Below, piece after piece: positions 52,509 through 61,042 of a stretch of 64,000 nucleotides of DNA. Position numbers and translations under genes: made by a program. Origin of the DNA: Stenotrophomonas sp. SY1 (GTDB taxonomy: Bacteria; Pseudomonadota; Gammaproteobacteria; Xanthomonadales; Xanthomonadaceae); contig NZ_JAJOYR010000003.1 in NCBI RefSeq assembly GCF_021202945.1, positions 186,001 to 250,000 on the forward strand, given 5' to 3'. Each line of letters starts with the position of its first letter. Position 1 is the first letter of the stretch. Under the pieces are notes generated by a model. The model was not told the origin of the DNA. It was given only the letters and a program-made list of their open reading frames with translations, and ran no database searches.

Positions 52509-52690
52509 CTTGTGTCTTACGCAAGCTTGGAGTCTTCCCTGTGTTCGGACGGGCCTTTGGAGGCGAACTCGCTCAGGGAGCCTCTCCGAGTGCCCGATCA
52601 CCGAAACAGTTGCTGATCGGATCAGTTTTTCAGTCAAGCTTGAACAAGGGGCTGGGGTTGGATGTCGAAACAACCAAGGTGAGCGACTTC

Positions 52691-53188
52691 TTAGCTCTGC
52701 TGAGGGCGACATACATCTTGGATTTTGCGTACAGCGTTGCCTTGACTGTTTCGAAGTACTTGCACGAGCGTCCCCAATGCATCGCGAGTATGCCCCTCGC
52801 AAATGGGAATTCTTCGACCCCAGAACGCGCGAAGTGCCCTCACTAGGTCGTTCTGAGATGCGAGGATCATTAACTCCGGGCGATCCATTAGTATCTTGTC
52901 GATCGGCTTTCTGTCTTCGCTCGATAGCTGATAAATTGTTCGTATCTGGGACGTGTTGTTCCCAACAAGAACTTTGACTGAAGGTGGCAGCGTTGCAGTC
53001 AGGTCGATCGGTGTTTCATGCTCCAGCTTCTCCCTCGCCTCGATGACCCAGGCTCCCAGTAAAGGGCAGCCGGTATTCCAGCGATGAGGCGTAAGCAGTT
53101 TCTCTACTGCTCCCAGTGCTTTCAGGGTATCCCAGCGGATACGGGTGCAGCCTTGTTGCTTGGGCCCCCATATAGCCGCTGCATGGGG
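52691..53188 (-). pseudogene. Truncated gene with coding-like frame but no start codon
   Basis: On the minus strand a frame of about 165 codons between stops reads like protein throughout: IWGPKQQGCTRIRWDTLKALG, NTGCPLLGAWVIEAREKLEH, TLPPSVKVLVGNNTSQIRTI, YQLSSEDRKPIDKILMDRPE and GRRIPICEGHTRDALGTLVQ. There is no ATG or GTG near its 5' end; the first Met is internal (52888). It is most simply the 3' remnant of a larger gene cut at about 53190. Family not recognised. The rest of 52509-53420 shows only fragmentary frames and is probably island debris. Confidence 0.5.
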
Positions 53189-53420
53189 TCACCAAAAATC
53201 CGGACAGTTGCTCCGGCAGACAGCAAGGACATGACAACGCTGTGCTGGTGGATGCTGGAACGCGCTGGGTTTGTGGGTAGTGATCGCGGGCACCGCTACA
53301 GCTTGGGATCGGGATGGATATGGTAATCAAGGTTCAACAGGTGGCCGGTGGATCTCCAAGGCCATATTTTGGTTAGCCATCGCGGTCCTTGCGATCAATA
53401 TTTTTGTTGCGCTATCGTAG

Positions 53421-53476
53421 TGCCAAACAATTTATTCAAGCCGACGCCAATTCGTGACGTGGCTTAATTCAGTCCC
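53421..53476 (+). repeat. attC: attC-like site in the island (degenerate)
   Basis: Left core TGCCAAAC, then TTTATTCAAGCCGACGCC, loop and GTGGCTTAATTCAG. The CAAGCCGA...GGCTTAATTCAG arms are those of the chromosomal integron's attC family, here in plus orientation. The right core is not convincing. Confidence 0.65.
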
Positions 53477-53491
53477 CGCGAACGTTCGCCT

Positions 53492-53697
53492 ATGGCCGCA
53501 GGGCGTCATGCGACCCATAGCGGCCATTGGTGCGGCCGTCCAGCCAACCGCTGGGTTCGGCTATACGCTGGCTTGTTCGCCGGACCTAGCCGCCCTAAGA
53601 TCGAGCTGTCTCAAGGGGAAAGCCCGCCATACGGTGCTTTATGGATAAGTCGTATAACCGGACCCACTGGTCCGTCTATTAGATAGTTAGGCCGCGC
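53492..53697 (+). repeat. Repeat unit A upstream of a cassette gene
   Basis: A roughly 200-base unit whose parts recur at 60802-61042 and (first part only) at 54275-54301. Shared blocks: TGGCCGCAGGGCGTCATGCG; GCCCTAAGATCGA; GGATAAGTC then TATAACCGGACCC and GGTCCGTCTATTAG, forming a CGGACC/GGTCCG hairpin; and TAGTTAGGC, a GTTRRRY-type core, 6-12 bases before the ATG of the next gene. It may be an unusually long attC variant or a cassette with its own promoter. Confidence 0.65.
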
Positions 53698-54201
53698 ATG
53701 GAAGATATCGAGTCGTTGACAATAGGCCAGATGCTTGCTCGCAGGTCATCCGCAGAGCAAGAGGCTTCAAGGCTGATCGGTCAGCTCGTCTTTTCATTTT
53801 CTAGGCTCGTCAACAATTTGCATCTTTGCGTCGCGTGGCATAACGACGGCAAAGATTTAGATCGCTACGGAGACACCGCAGGCGATCTTGCCGCAGCCGA
53901 TCTAATCAAGAGAATTGAACGTCAAGCCGCTTCCCGCTTCGGAGAGGATTCAAAGAGACACAAGAAGTACAAATATTGGACTGCGCGGGCGCATAAGATT
54001 CGGGAGCAGCGAAACATCATCATGCACTCGCGCTGGTCAATTGAGCCGTATGGGCGCCACGCAACTGCCATTTCAACTCCGATCTTTGTTGAACCGAAAA
54101 ATGAGTTGGCGTACACGCTTGGAACTCTTGCAGATATATGCGCTGATTGCGAGCAACTCACTAACGAGCTGGCGCAACTTCGTACGGAACATCCGCTATA
54201 G
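53698..54201 (+). CDS. Cassette gene: HEPN-like protein
   Basis: The 167-residue product is mostly helical. It contains REQRNIIMHSRW, an R-x4-6-H motif in a helix, the active-site signature of HEPN ribonucleases, preceded by a helix with KKYKYWTARAHKI and followed by a short beta segment. HEPN domains are used in toxins, abortive-infection proteins and CRISPR RNases. There is no obvious antitoxin partner next to it. It lies between repeat unit A and an attC, as a cassette in plus orientation. Function as an RNase is inference. Confidence 0.65.
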   Translation: MEDIESLTIGQMLARRSSAEQEASRLIGQLVFSFSRLVNNLHLCVAWHNDGKDLDRYGDTAGDLAAADLIKRIERQAASRFGEDSKRHKKYKYWTARAHKIREQRNIIMHSRWSIEPYGRHATAISTPIFVEPKNELAYTLGTLADICADCEQLTNELAQLRTEHPL

Positions 54202-54202
54202 T

Positions 54203-54264
54203 GCGCCCTAGCAGATCATTCAAGCCGACATTGCTTCGAGAGTCGGCTTAACTCAGGTGTTAAA
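54203..54264 (+). repeat. attC: attC site in the island
   Basis: Left core about GCGCCCTAGC, arm ATCATTCAAGCCGACATTGC, then TTCGAGAGTCGGCTTAACTCAGG, and right core GTTAAAT. Same family as the integron at 1-3500. The following DNA repeats the first block of units A/B with GGGCGTTATGCGACCCAC. Confidence 0.75.
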
Positions 54265-54510
54265 TATCCGCTTCTGGCCGCAGGGCGTTATGCGACCCAC
54301 AGCTTACCTAGGATTAAGCCGGTCCCGACAGACGTTGCAAGATCTCCAGCTCACCCCCGCGCCTCAGCATCGGCAGAACCAGCTTGACCCCATAAAAAGC
54401 TTATTTTTCCTGGTTAGACGCCTCGCTAGGTCTGCGGGCAGTCCAACAAGCAGCTAGGACCAGGCAGCAAGAAGCACGTTTGGCTAGCTAGAATAGATCG
54501 ATGCCCGGAT
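54265..54510. other. Short non-coding island segment
   Basis: Contains the truncated copy of the A/B repeat's first block (about 54275-54301) and no gene that I can support. It probably records a deletion or insertion event next to the IS110 remnant. Confidence 0.5.
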
Positions 54511-54888
54511 TCACACCGGCTTCCTCGTTGCGGACTTGCGTGCGCGTTTCTTTTTGACGCCGAGCTTCACTCCGCCGAGATAAAGGCTGCGAGCCACCAG
54601 AAACGCATCGGTCCCCAAACCTGCTAACAAGGCTTCAGCTTCGGTGTTGAGGCGGCTGAGGTCCTGCAACGCAGTCCGTAACGTTGCGTCACCAACGGCA
54701 ATCACCACACCAAACTCCGCCAGGATGCCACGCAGCCGATTGCTGATCACCAATCCCTCCACCTTGTAACCTTCGCGCACACGGTGCCACGCCAGCCGCG
54801 CCTGTTGATCAACCGACTTCACCGGAACGAACCGCATATTGCTCTGCCGCGCGGCGGTTGCGATGGCCTCGGCATCGTTACGGTCTCC
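54511..54888 (-). pseudogene. IS110-family transposase fragment
   Basis: The frame (about 126 codons) reads [73 protein letters not shown], which matches the middle of IS110/IS1111-type DEDD transposases (the conserved NDxNDAEAI and QQARLALHRVREG blocks). It then ends in a Lys/Arg-rich tail instead of the transposase C-terminal domain. The N-terminal DEDD start is missing upstream. It is a remnant, not a functional element. Confidence 0.8.
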
Positions 54889-54994
54889 GCCGGATGGCGG
54901 GTGGATAGGCTGCCCGGCAGAACCATAGTGTCCAGGTAGACGTGGGGATTCAGGAGGGTAAATGTCGCCTGCAAGGCCGTTCCTTGAACCTCGC

Positions 54995-55462
54995 CTATTC
55001 GCTCAATTCGATAAGTTTAAGATTGATGCGTTGCCGGGCCACTTGGAGGCCGACGTCCGAATCTTCATAAGGCGAGCCAAACAGCGGCGCTTCGATCCAC
55101 CACATCTGCTGCCCAACATGTACGTAGGGGCCGTGATCGTCTAGAAGGAGAGCGTCGCCCAACACGGGCGACACGTAACGAAGGTCCTTCGTCGGTCCGG
55201 ACCACGTCGTGTACTCAGTCTTGCTGAACCATGCTGGCGCGTGCCCTTCGCTCACTAGCAGAGTGGCGATTCGGCGAAATTTATCCTCATCGACGGTGGT
55301 GAACATCACCAGCCGGTCAAACTGACTGTGAACTGCCTGCAGGAACTGAAGTAGCCCGGGACGCGGGATCTGGCTGACTGCGTTCGAGATCAGGGTCCCC
55401 TCTAGATCGAGTGCAAGAATGGTCGGGCGCACGGCATACCGCTCCGGTTCATCGGAGGCCAA
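54995..55462 (-). CDS. HAD-like protein with Glu in place of the second motif I Asp
   Basis: The 155-residue product begins [16 protein letters not shown], a HAD motif I where DxDxT is DLEGT, so the nucleophile Asp remains but the general acid is Glu. [19 protein letters not shown] carries a motif II Thr, and [14 protein letters not shown] gives the acidic motif III/IV pair. It resembles FCP/NLI-type phosphatases and is a distant relative of the cassette protein at 1575-2117. Start may be the ATG at 55462 or a GTG just before RPTILA. No attC is found next to it, so it may be a decayed cassette or an island gene. Confidence 0.65.
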   Translation of the reverse strand: MASDEPERYAVRPTILALDLEGTLISNAVSQIPRPGLLQFLQAVHSQFDRLVMFTTVDEDKFRRIATLLVSEGHAPAWFSKTEYTTWSGPTKDLRYVSPVLGDALLLDDHGPYVHVGQQMWWIEAPLFGSPYEDSDVGLQVARQRINLKLIELSE

Positions 55463-55650
55463 GGTTAGTACAGAAGAGTCACGGGCGGTGAGACAGCAGC
55501 GTCATCTCTAGCTCCAAGAGGGTGGAGGAATTTGAGAGCTCACTTTATGGACTAGCGCGCATACGTCGACCTTTCACGTCGAGTTGCTAGCCATGTTCGA
55601 AGTCGAGTGGTTGATGGTTGCCGTACGCTTCCTGAACACCAGCCGCCGGG
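55463..55650. other. Non-coding gap upstream of the IS3-family element
   Basis: No convincing gene. The left terminal inverted repeat of the insertion sequence begins about 55651. Confidence 0.5.
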
Positions 55651-55709
55651 TTCACCCCCGTTTTCACGGACACTTACGAGAAGGCCGACCGAGGCCTTGA
55701 GGAGTGTTC

Positions 55710-55997
55710 ATGTCGAAGCGAAGGAAATTCTGTGGAGAGTTCAAGCGTGGCGCGGTTGAGCAGGCCAGCCAGTCGGGCGTCAGCTGCGCTCAGGTGGCCC
55801 GTGAGTTGGGGATCCGAGATACCTTGCTGACTCGCTGGAGGCGAGAGGCTCAAGGCCAGAATTCAGTGGCCTTTACAGGTACGGGTATGCGCCGCGACGA
55901 AGAGCTAGCCCATCTCAAACGAGAACTGGCCCGAGTGAAGAAGGAACGAGATTTTTTGCGAGAAGCGGCGACGTTCTTTGCCAAGGGGTCATCCTGA
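55710..55997 (+). CDS. IS3-family transposase OrfA
   Basis: The 95-residue product has the helix-turn-helix of OrfA ([45 protein letters not shown]) and a leucine-zipper-like tail ([30 protein letters not shown]), as expected. It binds the IS ends and is fused by programmed -1 frameshifting to OrfB in intact elements. A strong GAGGAG lies seven bases upstream of the ATG. The frame overlaps the upstream open end of orfB. Confidence 0.92.
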   Translation: MSKRRKFCGEFKRGAVEQASQSGVSCAQVARELGIRDTLLTRWRREAQGQNSVAFTGTGMRRDEELAHLKRELARVKKERDFLREAATFFAKGSS

Positions 55998-56005
55998 GGT
56001 ATCAG

Positions 56006-56866
56006 GTGATCGAACGTTGTCGCGATGCGTTTCCCGTTCGACTGATGTGTCGATGCCTGCGGGTATCGACCAGCGGCTATTACGATTGGAGCAAGCGCCT
56101 GATCAGCCCTCGTCAGCTCGACAACGAGCGCTTGCTCGGTCGCATCCGCGAACTGCACGAAGACAGTCGCGGCGTGCTGGGCGCAGGCAGGATGCGCATC
56201 AACCTGGTTGATGAAGGTGAGACCGCCAGCCTCAATCGCGAGGCTCGATTAACGGCGGCCGATGGCTTGCAGGGCTGGCCTCGGCCCAAACGTCGCGACC
56301 AGCGCAGCCGGCCTGCGCTGGCACCCCTTGGCGTGCGTAACTGGCTGCAACGGGACTTCACTGCGCTGGAACCAGAAGCCAAGTGGGTCACTGATATCAC
56401 CGAGATCAAAACGCAACAGGGCAAGCTGTATCTGTGCATCGTCCTGGACCTGTTTGATCAGCGTGTTTTGGGCTGGTCAATGCATCACAGACAAGAACGG
56501 AAAATGGTGATTCGAGCCGTGCAGATGGCTGTCTGGCAGCGCCAGGGCCGCGATCTGGTAATCCTACATTCCGATCGTGGCAGTCAATTCCTAAGTGGCG
56601 ACTATCAGAGCTACCTGAATGCCAATGCATTGGTATGTTCGATGAGTGCGGTGGGACATTGCGGGGACAACGCTGCATGCGAAAGATTCTTCGGAATGCT
56701 CAAACGCGAGCGGATATACCGGATGAGCTACCCAACACTCGATGCGGCAAAGGCTGATGTGTTTGAATACATCGAGCGGTTCCACAACCGTCGGATGCGG
56801 CGGCGGATCGCCAAGCGCGATTCAAAGTTCTCAACTCTTTCACAACCGTCCGTGATCTCGGGGTAG
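56006..56866 (+). CDS. IS3-family transposase OrfB (DDE integrase core)
   Basis: The 286-residue product holds the HTH_21 part ([36 protein letters not shown]) and the DDE catalytic triad: Asp in [10 protein letters not shown], Asp in [10 protein letters not shown] and Glu in [15 protein letters not shown]. The zinc- and tail region at the end is [20 protein letters not shown], shorter than usual (no SPxxFE block), which may show a small 3' loss or a family variant. GTG start shown; in intact IS the frame is reached by frameshift from orfA. Confidence 0.9.
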   Translation: MIERCRDAFPVRLMCRCLRVSTSGYYDWSKRLISPRQLDNERLLGRIRELHEDSRGVLGAGRMRINLVDEGETASLNREARLTAADGLQGWPRPKRRDQRSRPALAPLGVRNWLQRDFTALEPEAKWVTDITEIKTQQGKLYLCIVLDLFDQRVLGWSMHHRQERKMVIRAVQMAVWQRQGRDLVILHSDRGSQFLSGDYQSYLNANALVCSMSAVGHCGDNAACERFFGMLKRERIYRMSYPTLDAAKADVFEYIERFHNRRMRRRIAKRDSKFSTLSQPSVISG

Positions 56867-56919
56867 AACCCGGTCGTGGGCCTAGGGTGCTAGGTCGGGT
56901 CGATATCTCTCAGTCAACC

Positions 56920-59571
56920 TTATCTCGGACGGCTTAAGGCGGTTGCTCCGCGGTTCTGCAGCGATTCTAGTGCTATGTCTAATGCAGTGACCGATTCCAC
57001 AATTGACCGCACAGTGGCACGGTCAAATTCATGGTCACGCTGGGCGTCGTGTACGCCGCTGTTGAGGTATCCCCACTCGATACTCGCGCCGCTAACATTG
57101 AGCAGTGCGGCGAGCGCATCGACTGCCTGTGGCGCACCGACGTGCTGTGCCGCGATCCGGTCGACCGCCGATCGCAGCTTGCTGCACTTGTTGTTCAACT
57201 CCCAGGGCGAGCGGGGTCCACCTAGCTTGATGTCGATCCGACCATCCGCCCGCCGGCCCAGCCATGTCCAGAGACGGTCCGTGAGACTCTCCAGCGCCGG
57301 CCTGGCCTGGCGCAGCGCCTCGCGCTTTTCGTCGGCCGCCAACGCCTGCTGGGCCAGCAGAACGTAGTTCTTCGTCGGTGGATCGCTGTCGACGCGCAGT
57401 TCGTGCTCTCCATGATGCGGGAGGAACTTGTAGCGTTTGATGGCATAGGCGCGCCGGACGCCCAGCTCCTGCTGGATACGGTGCAGGAATTCCTCGGCGT
57501 GCGAGGTGAGGATGACCTGCTTGCCGTCGAGCAGGCCGTCCTCGAAGAACGTGCGCCAGATGCCATCGCGGTGATCGTCGTCGATCGCGTTGACGACGTC
57601 ATCGAAAATGACCACGGGGCAGCCCTGCGCGATGTTCTTGGCGAGCAGAATTGCCAGGCCCAGGCATTTGATGTGCCCTTCGCTGAAGACGATGAGCGCG
57701 TCGTAGCGCACGCCAGGTTCGCCCCCGAACTCCACCTCGATTTTGCCGTTCTCCGCCACCGGCAACCACAATGCATGCAGTAGATCGCCGGGCGGGTCGG
57801 CCCGATTGAATGCGTTGTACAAATGGCGTGCTTGTTCTCCCAGCCCCTGCAGCAGGATACCCGGCAGAGCGGTCAGGTAGGCCTGGATCTCGGGCAGGAA
57901 ACCGTCGTATGCGGTCTTGATTCGCTGATGGTGTGCCACCACCGGCACTTCGGCCGCGACAGCCTGGATCAGCTCGCGGTTTGCCTCGTCGAACTGGGCT
58001 ACGGTCTGGCGGGCCGCCGCTAGGTCCTGATCGGCCGTCGTGCGCAGGGTTCGCAGCCGTTCGATCTCCAACTGATGCTGCTGCAGTCGGTCCCGCTCCT
58101 GGGCCAGCGCGCCGCGCTGGGCATGCACTTCACGCGCTTGCTCATCGAAGCTTTCGATGATCTGGGCGATACGCAGTAGGGCTTGCCAGCCGCGCTGATC
58201 CCCTTCGACCCACGCGCTGAGCCAGTTGCCCGTAGCCGCGGGGGGTAGAAGCGGCAGGCCCGCGGCCTGCAGTTCGGTAGGGCAGGCGGTTGCAGCCGCC
58301 GCCAGCACGCGGCGCATCTCGTCCCACAGCGCTCGGACCGCCTCGTTCAACTGGGTCCGAAGCCCGGCCTCCTGCTGCTGGAGAGCAGCCAGTTGCGCGA
58401 GCTGGTCCAAACCCGTTCGCGCCCTGACGAATGGGTCTTGGGCCACGGCGGCCAGCCCTGTGCCGCAAGCGGGACACGCGGCCGCACCGTCGGCCAAGGC
58501 CAGTACCGCCTCGTAGAGCTTCGCGTACGATACTTCGCCGGCGCGAGCCGCGAGTTGCGCGGACGAGGCCTGCCACAGTCCGTGGACGCGGTAAGCCTCT
58601 GCCAGCAACGCCTGCAGGCCGATTTGGGTCACGCCATGAATGGCAGGCGGGTTGGCGTCAAGCTGTGCTTGGACATACAGCAACCGTCCCTGTTGCTGCG
58701 GCGTACCGAGCAGCCAGTCCACGCAGGCCTGGTAGGTCGCCCCGGACGACATGCGCTGCGCGAGGGCTTGTTCTTGGTTCTCAACCACTGCGATCTTTTG
58801 CGAGTAGGCGGCGATCGTCTGCTCGGAGTTCGCCAACTGCAAACGACGCTGTGCCAACTGCGCCGCCTCGACGCCAGCAAGCATCAGGTCTTGATCGAGC
58901 GAGGGGTTGAAGCCGCGCACGAACTCGCTGAACTGGTCCACGCCGAACAGGGTTGCGATGAGCTGACGCTGATCGCCCGGGGTGCGCGCGGCGATGCGGG
59001 CGAAATCGTCGAGGCGGTTCTTCTCGATGAAGCAGAAGCGGTATTCGGCTTCGTCGGGCTGGACAACCTGCGGCTCATCCGCCGCCTTGGACGATAGGAC
59101 CGGAGCGACGTGGCGGCGCAAGCGCGCGTTGTTGCAGTAGGTCCGTTGGTCGACCCGCTTGGCCTGCGCTTCGCTGATAGAGCCGAGCATCGCCACTTCC
59201 AGGGCCTCGCAGAAGCTGCTCTTGCCAGTGCCATTGGCACCGTATACCAAAGTGATGTCATGGCTGAGGTCGAACGTCTCCTGCCGCATGAATCCGCGAA
59301 ACGGTCCGACGTCGAGCTGGTGCAGTCTTCCGAGCGCCGGTCCGGTCTCGGGGACGCGGGCGTGTCCGTCGTACGTGACAGGCATCTGCGCCAGATGCGC
59401 GACAGCCAGCGGTGCCAGGCGCGTGGATCGCCCGCGGCGCACAGCACCGACCTCTGCTAGTGTCTGCAGGCGTTCAAGCACTAGGTGTGCAAGCCGCCGC
59501 ACGTCGTCATGCACGTTGCGCTGCGCCAAGTGCGCCATGAAACGGTGGTATTCCGAATGAATGCTTGCCAT
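56920..59571 (-). CDS. SMC/Rad50-like AAA ATPase of a candidate defence module
   Basis: The 883-residue product has an ABC/SMC-type ATPase head split by a coiled-coil and hook: Walker A GANGTGKSSF (residues 111-120), a CPACG hook motif (Cys367, Cys370) in the middle, coiled-coil-forming stretches (about 385-420 and 475-540), then an ABC signature-like FSEGHIKCLGLAILLAKN (629-646), Walker B VVIFDDVVNAIDDDHRDG (653-670) and the H-loop LTSHAEEF (688-695). This is the RecF/SbcC/Rad50 type found in many phage-defence and DNA-repair systems. The C-terminal 190 residues are helical and without recognised motif. The neighbour upstream in the same operon is a DUF3800 protein. Confidence 0.88.
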   Translation of the reverse strand: MASIHSEYHRFMAHLAQRNVHDDVRRLAHLVLERLQTLAEVGAVRRGRSTRLAPLAVAHLAQMPVTYDGHARVPETGPALGRLHQLDVGPFRGFMRQETFDLSHDITLVYGANGTGKSSFCEALEVAMLGSISEAQAKRVDQRTYCNNARLRRHVAPVLSSKAADEPQVVQPDEAEYRFCFIEKNRLDDFARIAARTPGDQRQLIATLFGVDQFSEFVRGFNPSLDQDLMLAGVEAAQLAQRRLQLANSEQTIAAYSQKIAVVENQEQALAQRMSSGATYQACVDWLLGTPQQQGRLLYVQAQLDANPPAIHGVTQIGLQALLAEAYRVHGLWQASSAQLAARAGEVSYAKLYEAVLALADGAAACPACGTGLAAVAQDPFVRARTGLDQLAQLAALQQQEAGLRTQLNEAVRALWDEMRRVLAAAATACPTELQAAGLPLLPPAATGNWLSAWVEGDQRGWQALLRIAQIIESFDEQAREVHAQRGALAQERDRLQQHQLEIERLRTLRTTADQDLAAARQTVAQFDEANRELIQAVAAEVPVVAHHQRIKTAYDGFLPEIQAYLTALPGILLQGLGEQARHLYNAFNRADPPGDLLHALWLPVAENGKIEVEFGGEPGVRYDALIVFSEGHIKCLGLAILLAKNIAQGCPVVIFDDVVNAIDDDHRDGIWRTFFEDGLLDGKQVILTSHAEEFLHRIQQELGVRRAYAIKRYKFLPHHGEHELRVDSDPPTKNYVLLAQQALAADEKREALRQARPALESLTDRLWTWLGRRADGRIDIKLGGPRSPWELNNKCSKLRSAVDRIAAQHVGAPQAVDALAALLNVSGASIEWGYLNSGVHDAQRDHEFDRATVRSIVESVTALDIALESLQNRGATALSRPR

Positions 59572-59671
59572 GTAGCCCCCTTTACACAGAAGGACGCTCT
59601 GTACGGCGTCCTTGACGTTGTTGTTAGCCCACCCGCGTCTGGGCGCAGGTGGGCGGTGCTTCCATACGCGG

Positions 59672-60724
59672 TTATGGCTTTTGGAAATTCTTGGCGAAGT
59701 AGTCGATAACTTGGGACGCCTGCGTCCCTTGGCGGAATCGCCTCTGCTCTTCGAAATCCGTCGAGGGCAGCATGTGGATCAGCTGATGATCTGCGTAAAG
59801 CTCGATGACCTCACGGGCGTCCAGCGCACCGGCACGTTGACCCGTGAGCGTGTTCGCTGCTTCGATGGCCGCGCCGATCATCACATCCGCCAATTGCACG
59901 GCGGGACTGTTCCGAGAATCGACCTGCGTCACCGACTGAAGCTTAAGCGGAAAAGTGATGCTGGCGATCTCCGACTGGCGGAATGTGACCACATCTTTGT
60001 GGTGGATGTAGCGCTGCAGCAAGTCGTGATAGGTGAGCAGGTTCTTCGACCGGTCGTGCTCGACCCGATAGGGACCGTCGGCCATGGCCTCCATACGGCT
60101 GACCAGTGACTGCAGCACCACTAGGGCGGCATCCGTACTGACGCCGGGGGTTGCGATCGCTCGCAGGCACTCGGGGGCCGCGTATTTCGCCAACGGCCCC
60201 AGCGCCTCGGGCAATTCCTGCCAGCGGGAGGCGCGAGCTACTTGGATTAGTTCGGCGAGCGCTGCCGGGCTCTTTTCCTTCACTGCGCGCTGGAAACTTG
60301 CCAGCAGACGGTCGAGAGCGTCTGGCCCGAGAAGCGTCGGCCCCACCGTGTATAGCAGGGATGCCAACGAGTAGTTCTGTCCCTCCTGGTAGAAGTCCAT
60401 CCCGCGCTCGTAATAAAACGGCTCCACGGCATAGTCGAGGAACATAAGCAGCAAGAGGTAACGTTTGTCGCAGACGTAGGTCACGCACTTGTAGTGGCCT
60501 AGCACGTCACGTTGCAGCGCCATCAGGCGGGGGCGGTTGCCCGGTCGTCGCGCTAGAGCCCGGTACTTGAGCTCGTCCGCTTGTAGCTTGGGAAAGTGCT
60601 CCCGGATTAAGCGCCTGGCCTCGTCGTCGTCGATGGCGATTGCCGTCGCACCTTGAAACCTCTGCTCCGGGTTCAGCAGATCAAAGCCTGTGTAGCCGCT
60701 TTCGTCGATTCGGAAGCACTCCAA
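59672..60724 (-). CDS. DUF3800 protein, partner of the SMC-like ATPase
   Basis: The 350-residue product begins with RIDESGYTG, the DUF3800 hallmark (Asp-Glu-Ser/Asn-Gly), and continues with FQGATAIAI, a long helical middle part (YERGMDFYQEGQNYSLASLLYTVGP...) and the second conserved block VDSRNSPAVQLADVMIGAAIEAAN. DUF3800 has an RNase-H-like fold and may be a nuclease; the acidic residues Asp7, Glu8, Asp263 and Asp272 are candidates. It is the first gene of a two-gene operon, 100 bases before the ATPase. Such pairings are seen in defence islands, but the system name is not known to me. Confidence 0.85.
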   Translation of the reverse strand: MECFRIDESGYTGFDLLNPEQRFQGATAIAIDDDEARRLIREHFPKLQADELKYRALARRPGNRPRLMALQRDVLGHYKCVTYVCDKRYLLLLMFLDYAVEPFYYERGMDFYQEGQNYSLASLLYTVGPTLLGPDALDRLLASFQRAVKEKSPAALAELIQVARASRWQELPEALGPLAKYAAPECLRAIATPGVSTDAALVVLQSLVSRMEAMADGPYRVEHDRSKNLLTYHDLLQRYIHHKDVVTFRQSEIASITFPLKLQSVTQVDSRNSPAVQLADVMIGAAIEAANTLTGQRAGALDAREVIELYADHQLIHMLPSTDFEEQRRFRQGTQASQVIDYFAKNFQKP

Positions 60725-61042
60725 GTTCCAACCCCCTGAGCCAAGATGGATCAGGTGATGATACGGTCAGTAGAGGCTTCAGATATGGTTCGAAGACTGC
60801 TCTTGGCCGCAGGGCGTCATGCGACCCAAAGCGGACCTTCGCACGGCTCAAAGGAGGGGCCGCTGCGCCCGCCGGGAGGCGAAGACGTTCTGCAACTGGG
60901 TCCGGCTTTGCGACGCTTGTTGACTGGGCTTGGGCCGCCTAAGATCGAATTGAATCAAAGGGGATGCGGCCCGCCACGGCCGCTGTGCATAAGTCACATA
61001 ACCGGACCCCCAAGGTCCGTCTATTAGGTAGTTGGGCACCGC
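60725..61042 (+). repeat. Repeat unit B upstream of a cassette gene
   Basis: The gap before 61043 has no gene; 60802-61042 is a second copy of unit A (TGGCCGCAGGGCGTCATGCG, CCTAAGATCGA, CATAACCGGACCC, GGTCCGTCTATTAGG, GTTGGGC core) with a longer, divergent middle. The hairpin CGGACC/GGTCCG is kept although the loop differs, which suggests selection on structure. The ATG of the next gene follows the core by eight bases, as with unit A. Confidence 0.65.

Larger units (their letters stand above)
55651..56866 (+). mobile_element. IS3-family insertion sequence
   Basis: Two-gene IS (orfA and orfB). The left end has CACCCCCGTTTTCACGGAC; the right end, read inverted from 56865, is TACCCCGAGATCACGGAC, so imperfect inverted repeats of about 18 bases are visible. 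The orfB stop lies within the right repeat. Direct target repeats could not be found with confidence. About 1.2 kb, normal for the family. Confidence 0.8.

Noticed and set aside
52510..52977. Plus-strand open frames of 100-155 codons after the TnpC-like gene
   Set aside because: No ribosome site or domain-like composition; the minus-strand remnant at 52691-53188 reads more like protein.
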